Below, piece after piece: positions 21,806-32,077 of a stretch of DNA of 64,000 bases. The notes under the pieces are model-generated. The model was not told the origin of the DNA and did not search any database. It saw only the letters and a list, made by a program, of their open reading frames with translations. The stretch covers positions 186,001 through 250,000 of the forward strand of contig MCGO01000015.1 in the NCBI GenBank assembly GCA_002104985.1, read 5' to 3'. A program made the position numbers and the translations under genes. The stretch comes from Rhizoclosmatium globosum. Its lineage: Eukaryota; Chytridiomycota; Chytridiomycetes; Chytridiales; Chytriomycetaceae. Positions within the stretch are counted from its first letter, which is position 1, and every line of letters begins with the position of its first letter.

Positions 21806-23160
21806 ATGCTTTTCGGGCCGAACACCAACACCTCTCGCTTATGCGAGATAGCTCTCCTCGTAGCTACCATATACCTGACAGGAGAAGTACTCAGTACTCT
21901 CAACGAGCACTTTAGGTGGTACTTCCAGAGCAGGATCGATTTATTGCCGTATGTTGTTGAACCAATGTGAAATAGCTCGTCACGACTCACGCCTCCCCTT
22001 CCACATTCCATAGCATTCGACGCCTATTTATGAGCTTGATTGCCGTTATTGTCTCATACTGCTTTCTTCGTGGTCAGAAGAACCCTTGTCACATCCCTGT
22101 TGTGAGTCCAATCATCCTCACCGTTTGCTACATGCTCGGAGTATATGCCGGTCCAATCGCAAATCAGTATACATCTCGAAGCGTTGTGATGACTGCGGAA
22201 GCTTTGCTGGTAGGCCGAATTGGTAATCAATTCAATTAAATTGATTGTCTCCAATAGATCATCCCCGTCATATTGATTGGATTCTTTAATTATAAAAAGA
22301 CTTATCCATGGCAAAGTGTTCTAGCAGGCGCATTGATTACTACCGGTGTTGTGGCTTTTATTCTTGATAATCCAAGCCGCTATTCTGTTCAATCCAAAAC
22401 ATACTCATCCTTCCCACCAACCATATCAACCGACACTACCAGAAATATCTTCGGTGTCCTCTTTCTCGTCGTTTCTTTGGTCTCAAAAGCCACAGTTTTC
22501 ACACTCCAAGAAAGCCTCTTGACAAGCGGCCGTGCAAACCCGCTTCAGCTCATCTTTTACGTGAACCTCTTCATCTTACTCACTTTCGGGGCTTCCACTA
22601 TTTTCTCCAGCGATTTCGCGGTGGTTGCCGAGGTCATGTCTCGTCATTCAGCAACTGTTACGGACTTGATTGGAATCGGTGTGTGTTGGACACTCAAGCA
22701 GTACACGATGTTGATTATTTTGGAGCGTTTCGGGGCTGCCTCGTATGTTATTTTTACGTTGCCACAAACGATGTTTTCGGTTGTGCTTTGGGGAATTCGA
22801 CACAAGGAAATGTCGATGCTTTGGAACACTGCTGTGCCAATTGTTCTTGTGGATTCTGGATGTGTTGTGGAGGGTGTTGCGATTGCGCAAGAAGTAGTTG
22901 GGGAGGTTGACGATTCCGACAAGACTCCTGAGGATAAGAAGCCTTTGCTCCAATTGTCAGACGAAGAAGAAATTCCCGAACCAAAACCACGCAAGCATCA
23001 TTATCCCCTGAAACGTGCTGCATTGCTCCTTTTCTGCGCTTGCCTCTTATATGTTCCCATCGTTGAACGTAGACGTTGGCCTTCGCGTTATTCCGCCCAC
23101 GTTGGTATGTCACATAATCCCAAGGTGGTTGCTGTTCCTCAAGCGACCAGAAATATGTGA
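21806..23160 (+). CDS. Nucleotide-sugar transporter, UAA (SLC35B) family
   Basis: Three exons (21806-21948, 22014-22209, 22258-23160) give a perfect 413-aa frame. It is a multi-pass membrane protein of about ten hydrophobic segments, with LAGALITTGVVAFILDN, LFLVVSLVSKATVF, GIGVCWTLKQYTML and FGAASYVIFTLPQTMFSV. These match the UAA/SLC35B layout, which includes UDP-galactose, UDP-GlcNAc and PAPS carriers of the ER and Golgi. A charged, Asp/Glu/Lys-rich loop near residues 300-345 is followed by one more hydrophobic stretch. It lies next to a Golgi-type mannosyltransferase on the opposite strand, consistent with a glycosylation role. The exact substrate cannot be told from sequence. Confidence 0.7.
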
Positions 23161-23261
23161 AAGGACTCTTTATGGTTTCATCATTTACTTCACGTTATTC
23201 AGTTAAGAGCAGATCTAAAACATATATTATCCACTTGTTAAATAATTTTGGATTCTCTAGT

Positions 23262-25102
23262 TTATATACTAAGATTGCTCAAGAAATGCTTCCAGCCATC
23301 GGAGACAATATTTAAGTGGAGGTCAATGTACTTACTCCCTATCTCGCGGAGTTCCTCACTCAAAACGACAATTTCTGCTTTTGGTGAAACGGGTCGAAAA
23401 CACATCGGTTTCTCGCTTCCTTTCATGCCGATTTCTTTCTCCCACTTATCAATCCCTCGATCCAAATCAACAGCCGCCTCTTTGAATTGAACAAATAGCT
23501 TGTCAGAAGAATGTTTCAACAGCAAAATTCCTCCATTCCACCACATTGGCCTTAACTTTTCGTCAACATGATAATTACTTCCACACACACTGTTTCCCTC
23601 ACGAAACCCAAGTGCCCCCGCATACCCCTTCACAAACTTATACGGAACACGCGCCATATCCATCGCCATCCAAAAAGTTTCCTTGTCTCCAAAAACGTGA
23701 GCATACGTTTCCTCGCGATTCGCGTTACTGTTCATTGCACATGTGAATAACAGCGAATGAAGGATTCCAGTTCGAGATTTGTCAACCACAACCACACCAG
23801 ACTCTTGTTCATGCCAAGAAAGAGCGTTTGGGAACCGTAGCGATGACGCGTATTTCGACATTTGTGGGTTGATTTTCTTGAACCATTGGGAGTATCCCTT
23901 GACTTCGCGTTCCATCCCGCGATCGTGGAAAAAGACTTGACCATATTGAGTAAAGCTGTTGAAGCCTGTGAGAGTGGATGGGTCTTGAAAGAATAGTGCA
24001 TCTGCGTCGAGGAATATAACTTTTTGGAAGGAGGATGCTAGGATGGCGAATGGTTTGACACTCCATGATGCTATTGCGTATAGTTCGTCTGGGAATATCT
24101 TCATCAAATCGATTGGGGTTACGTTTGGTAGGACACGAAGAGATTCGCTCATTTCATGGGAAAGATCGTATTCTCCAGCAAAATGAACTTCGATTGGAAG
24201 GTCACATTTCATTATGGTTCGTAAGGCAACAATAGAATGAATCAAGGTTTCGATCTGTCCGTCACCGCCAGTCATTACGATTCCAGTGTCATTTATGGTT
24301 CCACGACTTTGTTGGAATTTCAGTTGCCAGTCTCGAATTGAGCCAGATTTAAACCATGGATACAAAGCCTCAGTTAAGCCTTTGGTGAGACTTTCTAATT
24401 CGGCAACTAGATCATTTCCTGGATTGAGACTATCGTGTTTGAGTAGCAGGTTTTTGAGTGATGGCTTTTCATAGAGAATAGTATAAGCAATTAAGTTTGC
24501 ACGAACACGACGACTCATTTCATGATAATCGGGTAATATTGTGAGTTTGTTGCTGGTGAATCCTCTGTTTTCGATAACACTGACACTCTCATAGTTGTAA
24601 CCACCTGGATCTGCCAGGATGGCATATAAATGAACTCGCTTCCAAGTTGATACGAAATCGAAAGGAGCTTCAAGATTCAGGAGGGATCCGCCAAAAACAC
24701 TGAAAGTTGATAAGCAATCAAAGTGCACCAAGCTAAACTTGGAACAAACCTGTCATGCGCTAGTCCTTCTTCGCCATTCAAATAGTCCAGTATCTGAACT
24801 TGATCCAAATCAATTGTCTTTTCAAGATCACTTAATAGATTGAGTTGTGTTTGACGCATGATAGCAGGATCGTCTGCAAATGCTTGTTGTCCCGAAATTG
24901 CCTTTAGCTTTTCTTTTCGCAATTCTGAAAGATCTTTGATGACTATGTTGAGAGAGTCGTCGTTGGCAGGAACAATTGGCATCAAGTGCACATCTTTGTC
25001 TGAAGATATCCGTCCTCCAAATAGACTCGAGGAATGTGTGAACAGTATAACAAGAATTCCAACGATGAGAATGGTTTGAAATCGCCGGACACGAAGAAAC
25101 AT
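23262..25102 (-). CDS. Alpha-1,3-mannosyltransferase, GT71/MNN1-like type II membrane protein
   Basis: Two exons (25102-24750, 24699-23262) give a perfect 596-aa frame. Residues about 8-25 (FQTILIVGILVILFTHSS) are a signal anchor, so it is a type II Golgi protein. The catalytic half has GIVMTGGDGQIETLIHSIVA, LPIEVHFAG, SSFQKVIFLDADALFF (the metal-binding DxD), SGVVVVDKSR and KETFWMAMDMARVPYKF, all typical of MNN1/TTP1 proteins that add alpha-1,3-mannose to N- or O-glycans. Length fits the family. Convergent with the UAA transporter (101 bp apart). With the GH76 gene in the window it points to mannan-type glycans in this organism. Confidence 0.82.
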
Positions 25103-25149
25103 GGGATTAGTTTGTTTTTCAGAGACTTCTTTGACAAAAACCAGTTGCT

Positions 25150-28100
25150 ATGAACAACAGCAACACCATCACGGCTGCGGACCGAATCCGAGTGAAAGAT
25201 GCCTTGTGAGTGATAAACGCTGTCAACCGCAGGCATTGCTGACAACTTCCCCTTCCCTTGTTCCTCCCCTTCCAGAACACAGGTGGTCAAACAGCTTCCC
25301 CAGGCAGCCGGCCAGTCCGACGACAAACTGAGTGCCGCAGTTTCCGCGATGGAAGCCGCTCTTTTGGCGGGTTCGAATGGAATCAGAGTGCGTTCGCTGT
25401 CTTTGTTCCGCCTTGTCCGAGTTAAACTTAAGTTGCTTTAACCATCCAAAAAGGTCGTCTACGCAGAACTGTCAAAAACGCGCATTGCCGAACTCAGATC
25501 GCAGCTTACTCCGCTTCAGCAACACCAACTGGCCGCACTGGGAAACATCGGCCCTGCCCCTCAACAACAACAACAACAACAACAACAGCAACAACAACCA
25601 AACCCGCAACTCAACTTGGCCCAACTGAATCAAGCGCAACTAAACCAACTCGCGCAAATGAACTTTAGTAATCAGCAGACGGGAATGAATCAGAATAGTA
25701 TCATGGCTCAACTACAATCACAATTGCTACAAAACATGAAGTCTCCAAATAATCCTCCTGTCACGAATACAAACCTTGGAAACAATAATATTGATTTTAA
25801 TACACTGGCATTAATGAATGCGATGGGCGGTTCAAACAACTTCAATAACTTTGGAATGAACCTCAACAATATGACTCCAAATCTGAACGCAAATCTGAAT
25901 GCTGGTGGGGCCAACGCTGTTAACTTGGCCTCAAATAATCTGAATTTTAATGCTGGAAATTTAAATATGAACGCGGGAGCTGGGGGAAGCAACAATGGTC
26001 CTGCAGGGAATTTAATGAATCAATGGATGTCTTACAATGCTGTTCGGCAAATGAAAGGACAAGGTCCCATTCCGTTTGATTCTTTCGTGAATGCACTTCA
26101 AATGAAGTCCGGAACTGACCAACAACAGCAGCAGCAACAACAGCAACAACAACTCCTGCAGCAGGTTCAACAGCACCAACAGCAGCAGAATATCCAAGCT
26201 GCAGCCAATATTTTCTTGCAGCAACAACAGCAACAACAGAATCTGTCGGCACAAGCCACACAACTGGGACTATTTCAAAACTTACAACAACAGAAAGCTT
26301 CTCCATCTTTGAACTCTGCTGCCGTAGCTCTCAACCAACGCGTGGCTCTTGCTCAGGCACAACAAGCACAACAAGCCCAGCAAGCTGCAGTACAGCAAGC
26401 CCAAGTGAAGGCCCAGCAAGCAGCCCAGGCACAGGCGGCTGTGCAAGCAGCAGCAACTCAGCAGGTACAGCAACAAGCGCAGGCTCAATTACAGATACAA
26501 GCTGCAGCCGCGGCCGCTGCCGCCGCTGCTGCTGCTCAGAAAAACGCGGCTCAACTTCTTGCTCCTACACCACAACCAACACAAACTCCACAAAACAAGC
26601 TCATGATCGCCGCCAAAATTGTTGATCGTTTGCTCGCAAAGTCTCCTTCACTTCAACCTAGTCTCTCGCACTCAGATATTTGCACATTATTGGCAATGCC
26701 TTTAGATAAAGTAGGAGTGGAATACGTGTCATTAGTGAATGATGAGCTTGGGCGGAGGGCACAGGCGCGAAACCCACCACCTCCTCCTCAAATCAATCTT
26801 CAGCCGCAAATTGATTTACCTAGTCTTCAAGTACCACCCAAGCCTCCTCAAAGGCAGCCTGGTATGTCTATTACAGTACTTTACTTCTGCGTGAGAAATT
26901 TTAAGACTTTTACATTGCAGTGACAGTGAATGCGGATGACCTGAAATACATCAAAGGAAAGTTTGAAGAAATGAAGCCAATGTACACCAATATTACACAA
27001 TTGGCGGAAATATTGGCAAAGGCAGGAAAAGAACCTCAAGTTAAAGTATTGCTTTCGATGGTGAGTTTGCGCGATTATAGATTTCAACCATAAAGCGTTT
27101 TAAACATTGGTCTATCAGCGCGGCTTGTTTGAAAATCAATACGAGGCACCACCAAATGTTGTGTATGCAAGTCGAAGCCAGGTTGACCAGCTACTAAAGA
27201 CGTTAACCGACTTTTATTTGATGGGACAAGAAGTAGTCAATGCTGGCCAAAAGAGTACTACTGCTACTGTAGTTCCACCACCTCAACCTGAAGCCCCGAA
27301 ACCTCCAGCCCCTCCAATAGTTGTTCCATCAGTACAACCAGCAACACAGCCTCTTCTTCAACCTACTGCGATTCCACTACAGCAACCAATCGCCTGGCCT
27401 CTAAAAATCAACCAACAACAAGCGTTTGGCGCCGTCGCCCAAATCCGAAGTCAAATTGCAGCTAGTCCTGGAGACGAGGCCAGAATTCGAAAATCGGCCG
27501 ATGATAAGTTGGCTGAACATGGATTGACTTATGAGAAACTCGAGAAAGTTGTTCACATGATGGTTCTACAACAGCAACAACAACAGCAACAGTTGCAAAA
27601 TGCGGCTGCAACGACTATGCAACTTGCTGCTAATTCGGGCACTCAACGGAAAGTTCCTGCAGGATTGCAGCAGAAGGCTGGACCGATTCTGAAATCTGTG
27701 CCATTAGAAACTGTAAAAAAAGTGTCACCTACGGATATGAAGAATGAGATCACAAAGCTTTTGACGGAGATGGGAAAGAATGGTAACTGGATGGTGGAAG
27801 GCGTGTTTGGTCAAGCAACTGTGATGGATGTAGGATTTAATCCGGATTTACAAGGTTCCGCAACTCCTATGCAGGTCTTCAAAGCGTTGGAGTCGATAAT
27901 GAGTTTAAAGATATTATGGATTCTGGTGTGTAGCTTCCACGTGTGTGATTGTTTGGTTATTGATGCATTTTCTCAGAAGAAGACGACATGGCTTTCATAC
28001 TTGGATCTGATTATGCAACTCCCTCATGGAAAATCGTGTCTCCCTTAGCTGTGGCGGGTGACAAGGGAGGCAAATGTCCATTGAAGACGAAGTTCAAGAA

Positions 28101-28391
28101 ATCGAAACCAAATTCAACATGAAAGGCCAAGTATTAGCTATGGCAGGCAGCTCGACTGTGACTGTGACGTTCAAGAATAACCTGGATTCTCTCATTGACA
28201 AAGTCATTTTCGTCATCACTGAAAGAGGCCTTTACGAACAACGAACGGGGGATTCGGGAGAAGGGATGAAGGAAGATGATGAATTGATGGATGTGAGTGT
28301 AGAGTGCCTTGAAAGTGAGTATTCTTATGTGAATACTGGATCTCTATCCCGTCGTATGCAAGATGTCATTTCAGGCCTGTACGGGGTTTAA
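25150..28391 (+). CDS. MED15: MED15/GAL11-like Mediator tail subunit, paralogue C
   Basis: The most complete of three MED15-like genes. KIX domain at residues 1-90: ADRIRVKDALTQVVKQLPQA, DDKLSAAVSAMEAALLAG, VYAELSKTRIAELR. A Gln/Asn/Ala-rich region (about residues 110-420) with runs of CAA/CAG follows, then KIVDRLLAKSPSLQP, VNADDLKYIKGKFEEM and a Pro-rich linker. The C-terminal module contains SPTDMKNEITKLLTEMGKNG, DDMAFILGSDYATPSW, VIFVITERGLYEQ and SLSRRMQDVISGLYGV. Introns: about 25208-25278, 25388-25456, 26862-26921, 27061-27119 and 27926-27976. Only about two frame breaks (near 27880 and 28072). It lies 48 bp from the GT71 start, divergent. Confidence 0.85.
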
Positions 28392-28542
28392 TAAGCTTCA
28401 TTATTCTTTCTTCAGCGCATACACTAAGAACAATGGAATCGCCATAGATTGGATGTCTTCATGCTTTGTTCTTTCTTTTCTTTTTTTCTGTGGAAACCTT
28501 CCATCTCATCTCCAGCCACACGAAAAGGAGTGTTTGAGGGCC

Positions 28543-29673
28543 ATGGACGCAACGACCGCCAATATTATGCTGGTTCTGGCTGCGCTGGTCCAGGAGGAAC
28601 CCGCGGCGCAGCCTATGCCTCCAACGGGCTCCTTCCTCGAATCACCTGTCGAACCACAGCACCCCGACCCGATCGTCGCCCAATCGTCCTTAAAACGACC
28701 ACGAAAGGCGTCCGAAAAGGCCCGAGCAGCTATTATACCCGAAGTGGAATCAGACGTGTCGACGCCGGAAGTGACACCGCCAAAGGAACCCTTTCGCCCA
28801 AAAGCATGTCAATCGTGCAAGGACTCCCACGTCTCCTGTGGCTACGTGCGTCCGTGCAAGGTAACTGATCATCTGAATAGCTTGCTTCTGTCTTGAAGCT
28901 TACACTCCCAACAGAGATGTGTAAGGGCTGGAAAAGGTGACGAATGTGTCGACGCTATTCCGAAGAAGCGTGGACGCCCAACGAACGAATCCAGATTATT
29001 AGAAGCTCTTGAGGGAATTCCTCCAAGAATACCGAAACGGCGGAAGACGGCTCCTCCAAAGACTGCCTCCTCAAAATCTAGCAAGAAGGTTGTGACAGAT
29101 TTAGAACGGAAACTTGACCAGATCTTGACGTCCGTGCCAGTCCCCGAAGAAACCCTTACCCCATCAGCGTCACTTAACTTTGATCCCATCTCTCCCGAAA
29201 GCAATGATAATGCCAACTCGAAATACCACTGCCTCACACCAGCAACTCCATGTTCTCTTGAAGAAATCATGTCAGCAACTGCCAAACAACCCGAAGAAGA
29301 CGATCTCTTTAATTTTTGTCAAGATATGCCTGGCATTGAATATCCCTCGACTCAGTGTACCATTGATGATGTCCTTGATGAAGCAAACAAAATGTCTCCC
29401 ACGAAATTATCTGAACCATTACTATTCCCTCAAGTAGACCCTATATCAGTGCTGAATAATGATGCTTTTAACGGGCTTGGACAGATGGCCATGAGTGAGA
29501 CTGATCAGTTATTCTTTGACAACTACTTCAATGAGAACCCACCAACAACTGAACCAACTAAGCCACTCGTTGAACAAAGTGAGTCAACAGTGGATAACGT
29601 GGATAACTTGGATTTCTTGTTGGAAGAAGGCGTGGAAACATTGGATGAGTTACTGACCAGCTTGTATGAATAA
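28543..29673 (+). CDS. Zn2Cys6 (GAL4-type) transcription factor with AT-hook
   Basis: Two exons (28543-28860, 28915-29673) give a perfect 358-aa frame. The zinc cluster is at about residues 89-117 with spacing C-x2-C-x6-C-x5-C-x2-C-x8-C (CQSCKDSHVSCGY...CKRC...GDEC). The intron splits it after the fourth Cys. It is followed at once by KKRGRP, an AT-hook core, and a basic PKRRKTAPPK stretch (nuclear localisation). The C-terminal 200 residues are acidic with Leu/Phe clusters (DDLFNFCQDM, FLLEEGVETLDELLTSLYE), the look of an activation domain. No middle homology region is present. It lies 151 bp downstream of MED15 paralogue C, same strand. KIX domains of MED15 are known partners of Zn2Cys6 activators, so a functional tie is possible but inferred. 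Confidence 0.85.
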
Positions 29674-29806
29674 TAGTATTTTTTGGAGTCGGAGTATCCA
29701 ATATTTCATTCTTCTTTTTGCTTTGCTGATATGCTGCTTTATCACGGCTACTTATTTGACTTATAGTTCCTTGCCAAATACAAAATAAACTAACTTTCAA
29801 ACTCAT

Positions 29807-31975
29807 TTATTTCTTTGATCGGAATGGTTTCTCGCTCTTTCCAGTTCCGCCTGCCATTGATATGAATGTTGTTAAGCTATCATGATAATGTCCTGCTGGA
29901 TGACCTGCTGTCTCCACAACGATAATTGGTTTCATTGTAACGACAGGGCTGCAACGAAATAAATATTACGAGAAAGTACAAGAACAGACTTACACATGAG
30001 TGATCCGGAAATTTGCCGCAACAAGGTGAGGAGGCAGTTTACTCCCTGCAGTTGCACCTTTGTCATTCGCTGTGTTTGTTTTAAATTTAGCATCCATCTT
30101 GGCTCCATTTCCAGCACCCTTTTGAACTTGCTGAAGAAGCCATTGATATTGCGCCTGTACTAGTTGATTTGACGGTTTCTCTTGTCCCAGTTTAGCCACA
30201 ATTCCTTGACTCTTGGACGCGATTTTTGGGAGAGTAACTCGTTTACTTGATAAACCTACAGCTCCTTTCCTTACTCCAGATTCTTTTTGGAGTGCACTCA
30301 TTTTGTTATTCCCCGTATTCGCAGCTTTCTTTTGACCTTTATCAGGAACCTTTGTCTCTGTGGCTTTACCCAACTTTCCTTTTCCGGCGTCTTTGGGAAG
30401 CTTTGTCCATTCAAGTTTACTCTCAATTTCTTTGATTGTTCCTACTTGTGGAGTGTCACTCCTGGCGTCTTGCTTTCCTCCCTTCTTTTGTTTCCTCTCC
30501 CCAGCCCTACTTGAGGGTTTCCAGTCCTCCGTATAAACGCGTGGAATTATTGGTGGATCCATTCCACCTCCATTATCACGTGGCTTGGACAGTCGCATCA
30601 TGTTATCAGATAGTTTCGCATCTGGGACTTGCTTTTTTACCAAGAACTGATTCAAATACGAAGTATACGTCATGAAACTTGGTTTTCGCAATAAAGGCTT
30701 GAGCGGCGGTAAATGGTTCGGGTTGTGTTGAAGTTCGTTGGCTTTGGCTGTGAATTCGGCGGTTTGGAGTCGTTGCTGGTGTTTTAGAACTCGAAGCTCT
30801 TCGTATAATGGTAGTGGAAAGTGTTCTTCTGTTTCATTCGTACTTGCTGTATTGGTTGATTATCAGGAGTTTCTTTGACCTCTTCACTGGTGCTTGCTTT
30901 GTCGATGGTGTAGACGATTGTAGTTGGTTGGTTTCAACTGCTTTGAATTGTTCAGAGGACTCTGGAGCTGGAATAGTGTCTGGTTTGTAGCCCTGTTTTT
31001 TAAGTCAATCATTAATATTAAATGTACAGTTCGAGGGAGATTACATCCGGATACGCTTTGATATCTGTCAGATATGTGATCGCTCGAGCTTTCAATTCGT
31101 TTTCATATTCTCTTTCAGCCCTCTCGAAATTCTTTTTGAGTCTTTCCAAGCGAGCCGCTGGTGTTTCTAAATTTCCGTCCAAAGCACTGTTGGAGTCCTA
31201 TTTTGGACTTGAGAGATACAACATTCAAGAAAAAATGTATTTACCGTAGATTCTTCTAAAGCGGCTGGAAAAAATGGTGTCGTCTTACTTCTCGTGATTT
31301 TCTCAGACAGAGAACGCTTGGTCGTTGATATCCTCCGTTCCGATAGTTCCTTCAAATCTTCAGGATCAAGGGAGGAATGGCGTCTCTTTAACTCAACAGC
31401 CATTAAGAATTTGTCTTCAACTGGTTTAACAACAAGTTTAGATGTCTTGAATACGGGTTTTGGTGGAACTTGTTCGCGTTTTGTTCTGTTTGGCGTTGGA
31501 TCCTTTACTGCCGATACTGCTGTTTTCGGTCGAGCTGATCTTTTCGAATCTTTAGAAACGTTACTCTCCTCTGGTTCAATTTTATGTGTGTTTATCGGTT
31601 GGTTGAGAGTTAGATTCCTCTGAAATGTCCGCATCTGCAAATCGTATTTTGGTTCCCGTAGGATCTTTGGTAGACTGATTGACTTCGCTGTTTCCTTGGC
31701 TTCTTGAGAATAGCTGTTTTCGGTCTCATTAGGGAGATGTCGCTTTGGCTTCTAGTTCGAGGCTTCTCCCTTTCGAACAAGTCTTCCTTTGAGATATGAG
31801 AGCCAGACACACCAAGCATTTGTTGCTCTGGTTCATTTTGAGCACTATTAAATTTTGGCGGAGGTGGTATCTCCCGCAGCGAGGAAGCTTTCACTCGAAC
31901 AATCGTTGGTTGCTCTACTCCAACACATTAATTACCAACAAAGATAAATCTCCAATAGATACCTGTTTCGGACAT
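29807..31975 (-). CDS. Unidentified basic, partly coiled-coil protein sharing a promoter with FBF1
   Basis: Exon 1 is tiny (ATG at 31975, MSET) and joins EQPTIVRVKASSLREIPPPP after an intron at about 31917-31962. The protein is basic and mostly disordered, with repeated SARPKTAVSAV-like and RPKTAILKKP segments, a helical stretch ARLERLKKNFERAEREYENE near the middle, and a Lys-rich segment at 30100-30600. The final exon (about 29949-29807) encodes KPIIVVETAGHPAGHYHDSL and ends in KPFRSKK. I do not recognise the family. One-base frame breaks occur near 30690, 30860 and 31630. Its start lies 102 bp from that of FBF1 on the other strand, so a ciliary or basal-body role is a reasonable guess, nothing more. 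Confidence 0.6.
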
Positions 31976-32077
31976 AGGAGTAGTGTTAATGGTACGTGAT
32001 GCTTGTTTTTGAATGGTATTCCATTGTCTTTGCTTCCCCAATCACGTTGTTCGACAATTCCAGCAACAAATCCAAAC
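31976..32077. promoter_or_regulatory. 102-bp divergent promoter between the unknown gene and FBF1
   Basis: The two start codons face away from each other with only 102 bp between them, so both promoters must overlap. No RFX-type X-box is obvious to me by eye. Confidence 0.5.

Noticed and set aside
25360..25400. tRNA B-box-like GGTTCGAATGG
   Set aside because: It lies in the coding exon of MED15 paralogue C and has no cloverleaf partner sequences. I found no convincing tRNA or rRNA gene in the window by eye, which is not a substitute for a tRNA search.
25564..26540. CAA/CAG runs as a CRISPR or satellite array
   Set aside because: They encode Gln-rich MED15 segments in frame and have no constant repeat-spacer structure. 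No CRISPR array is present in the window.
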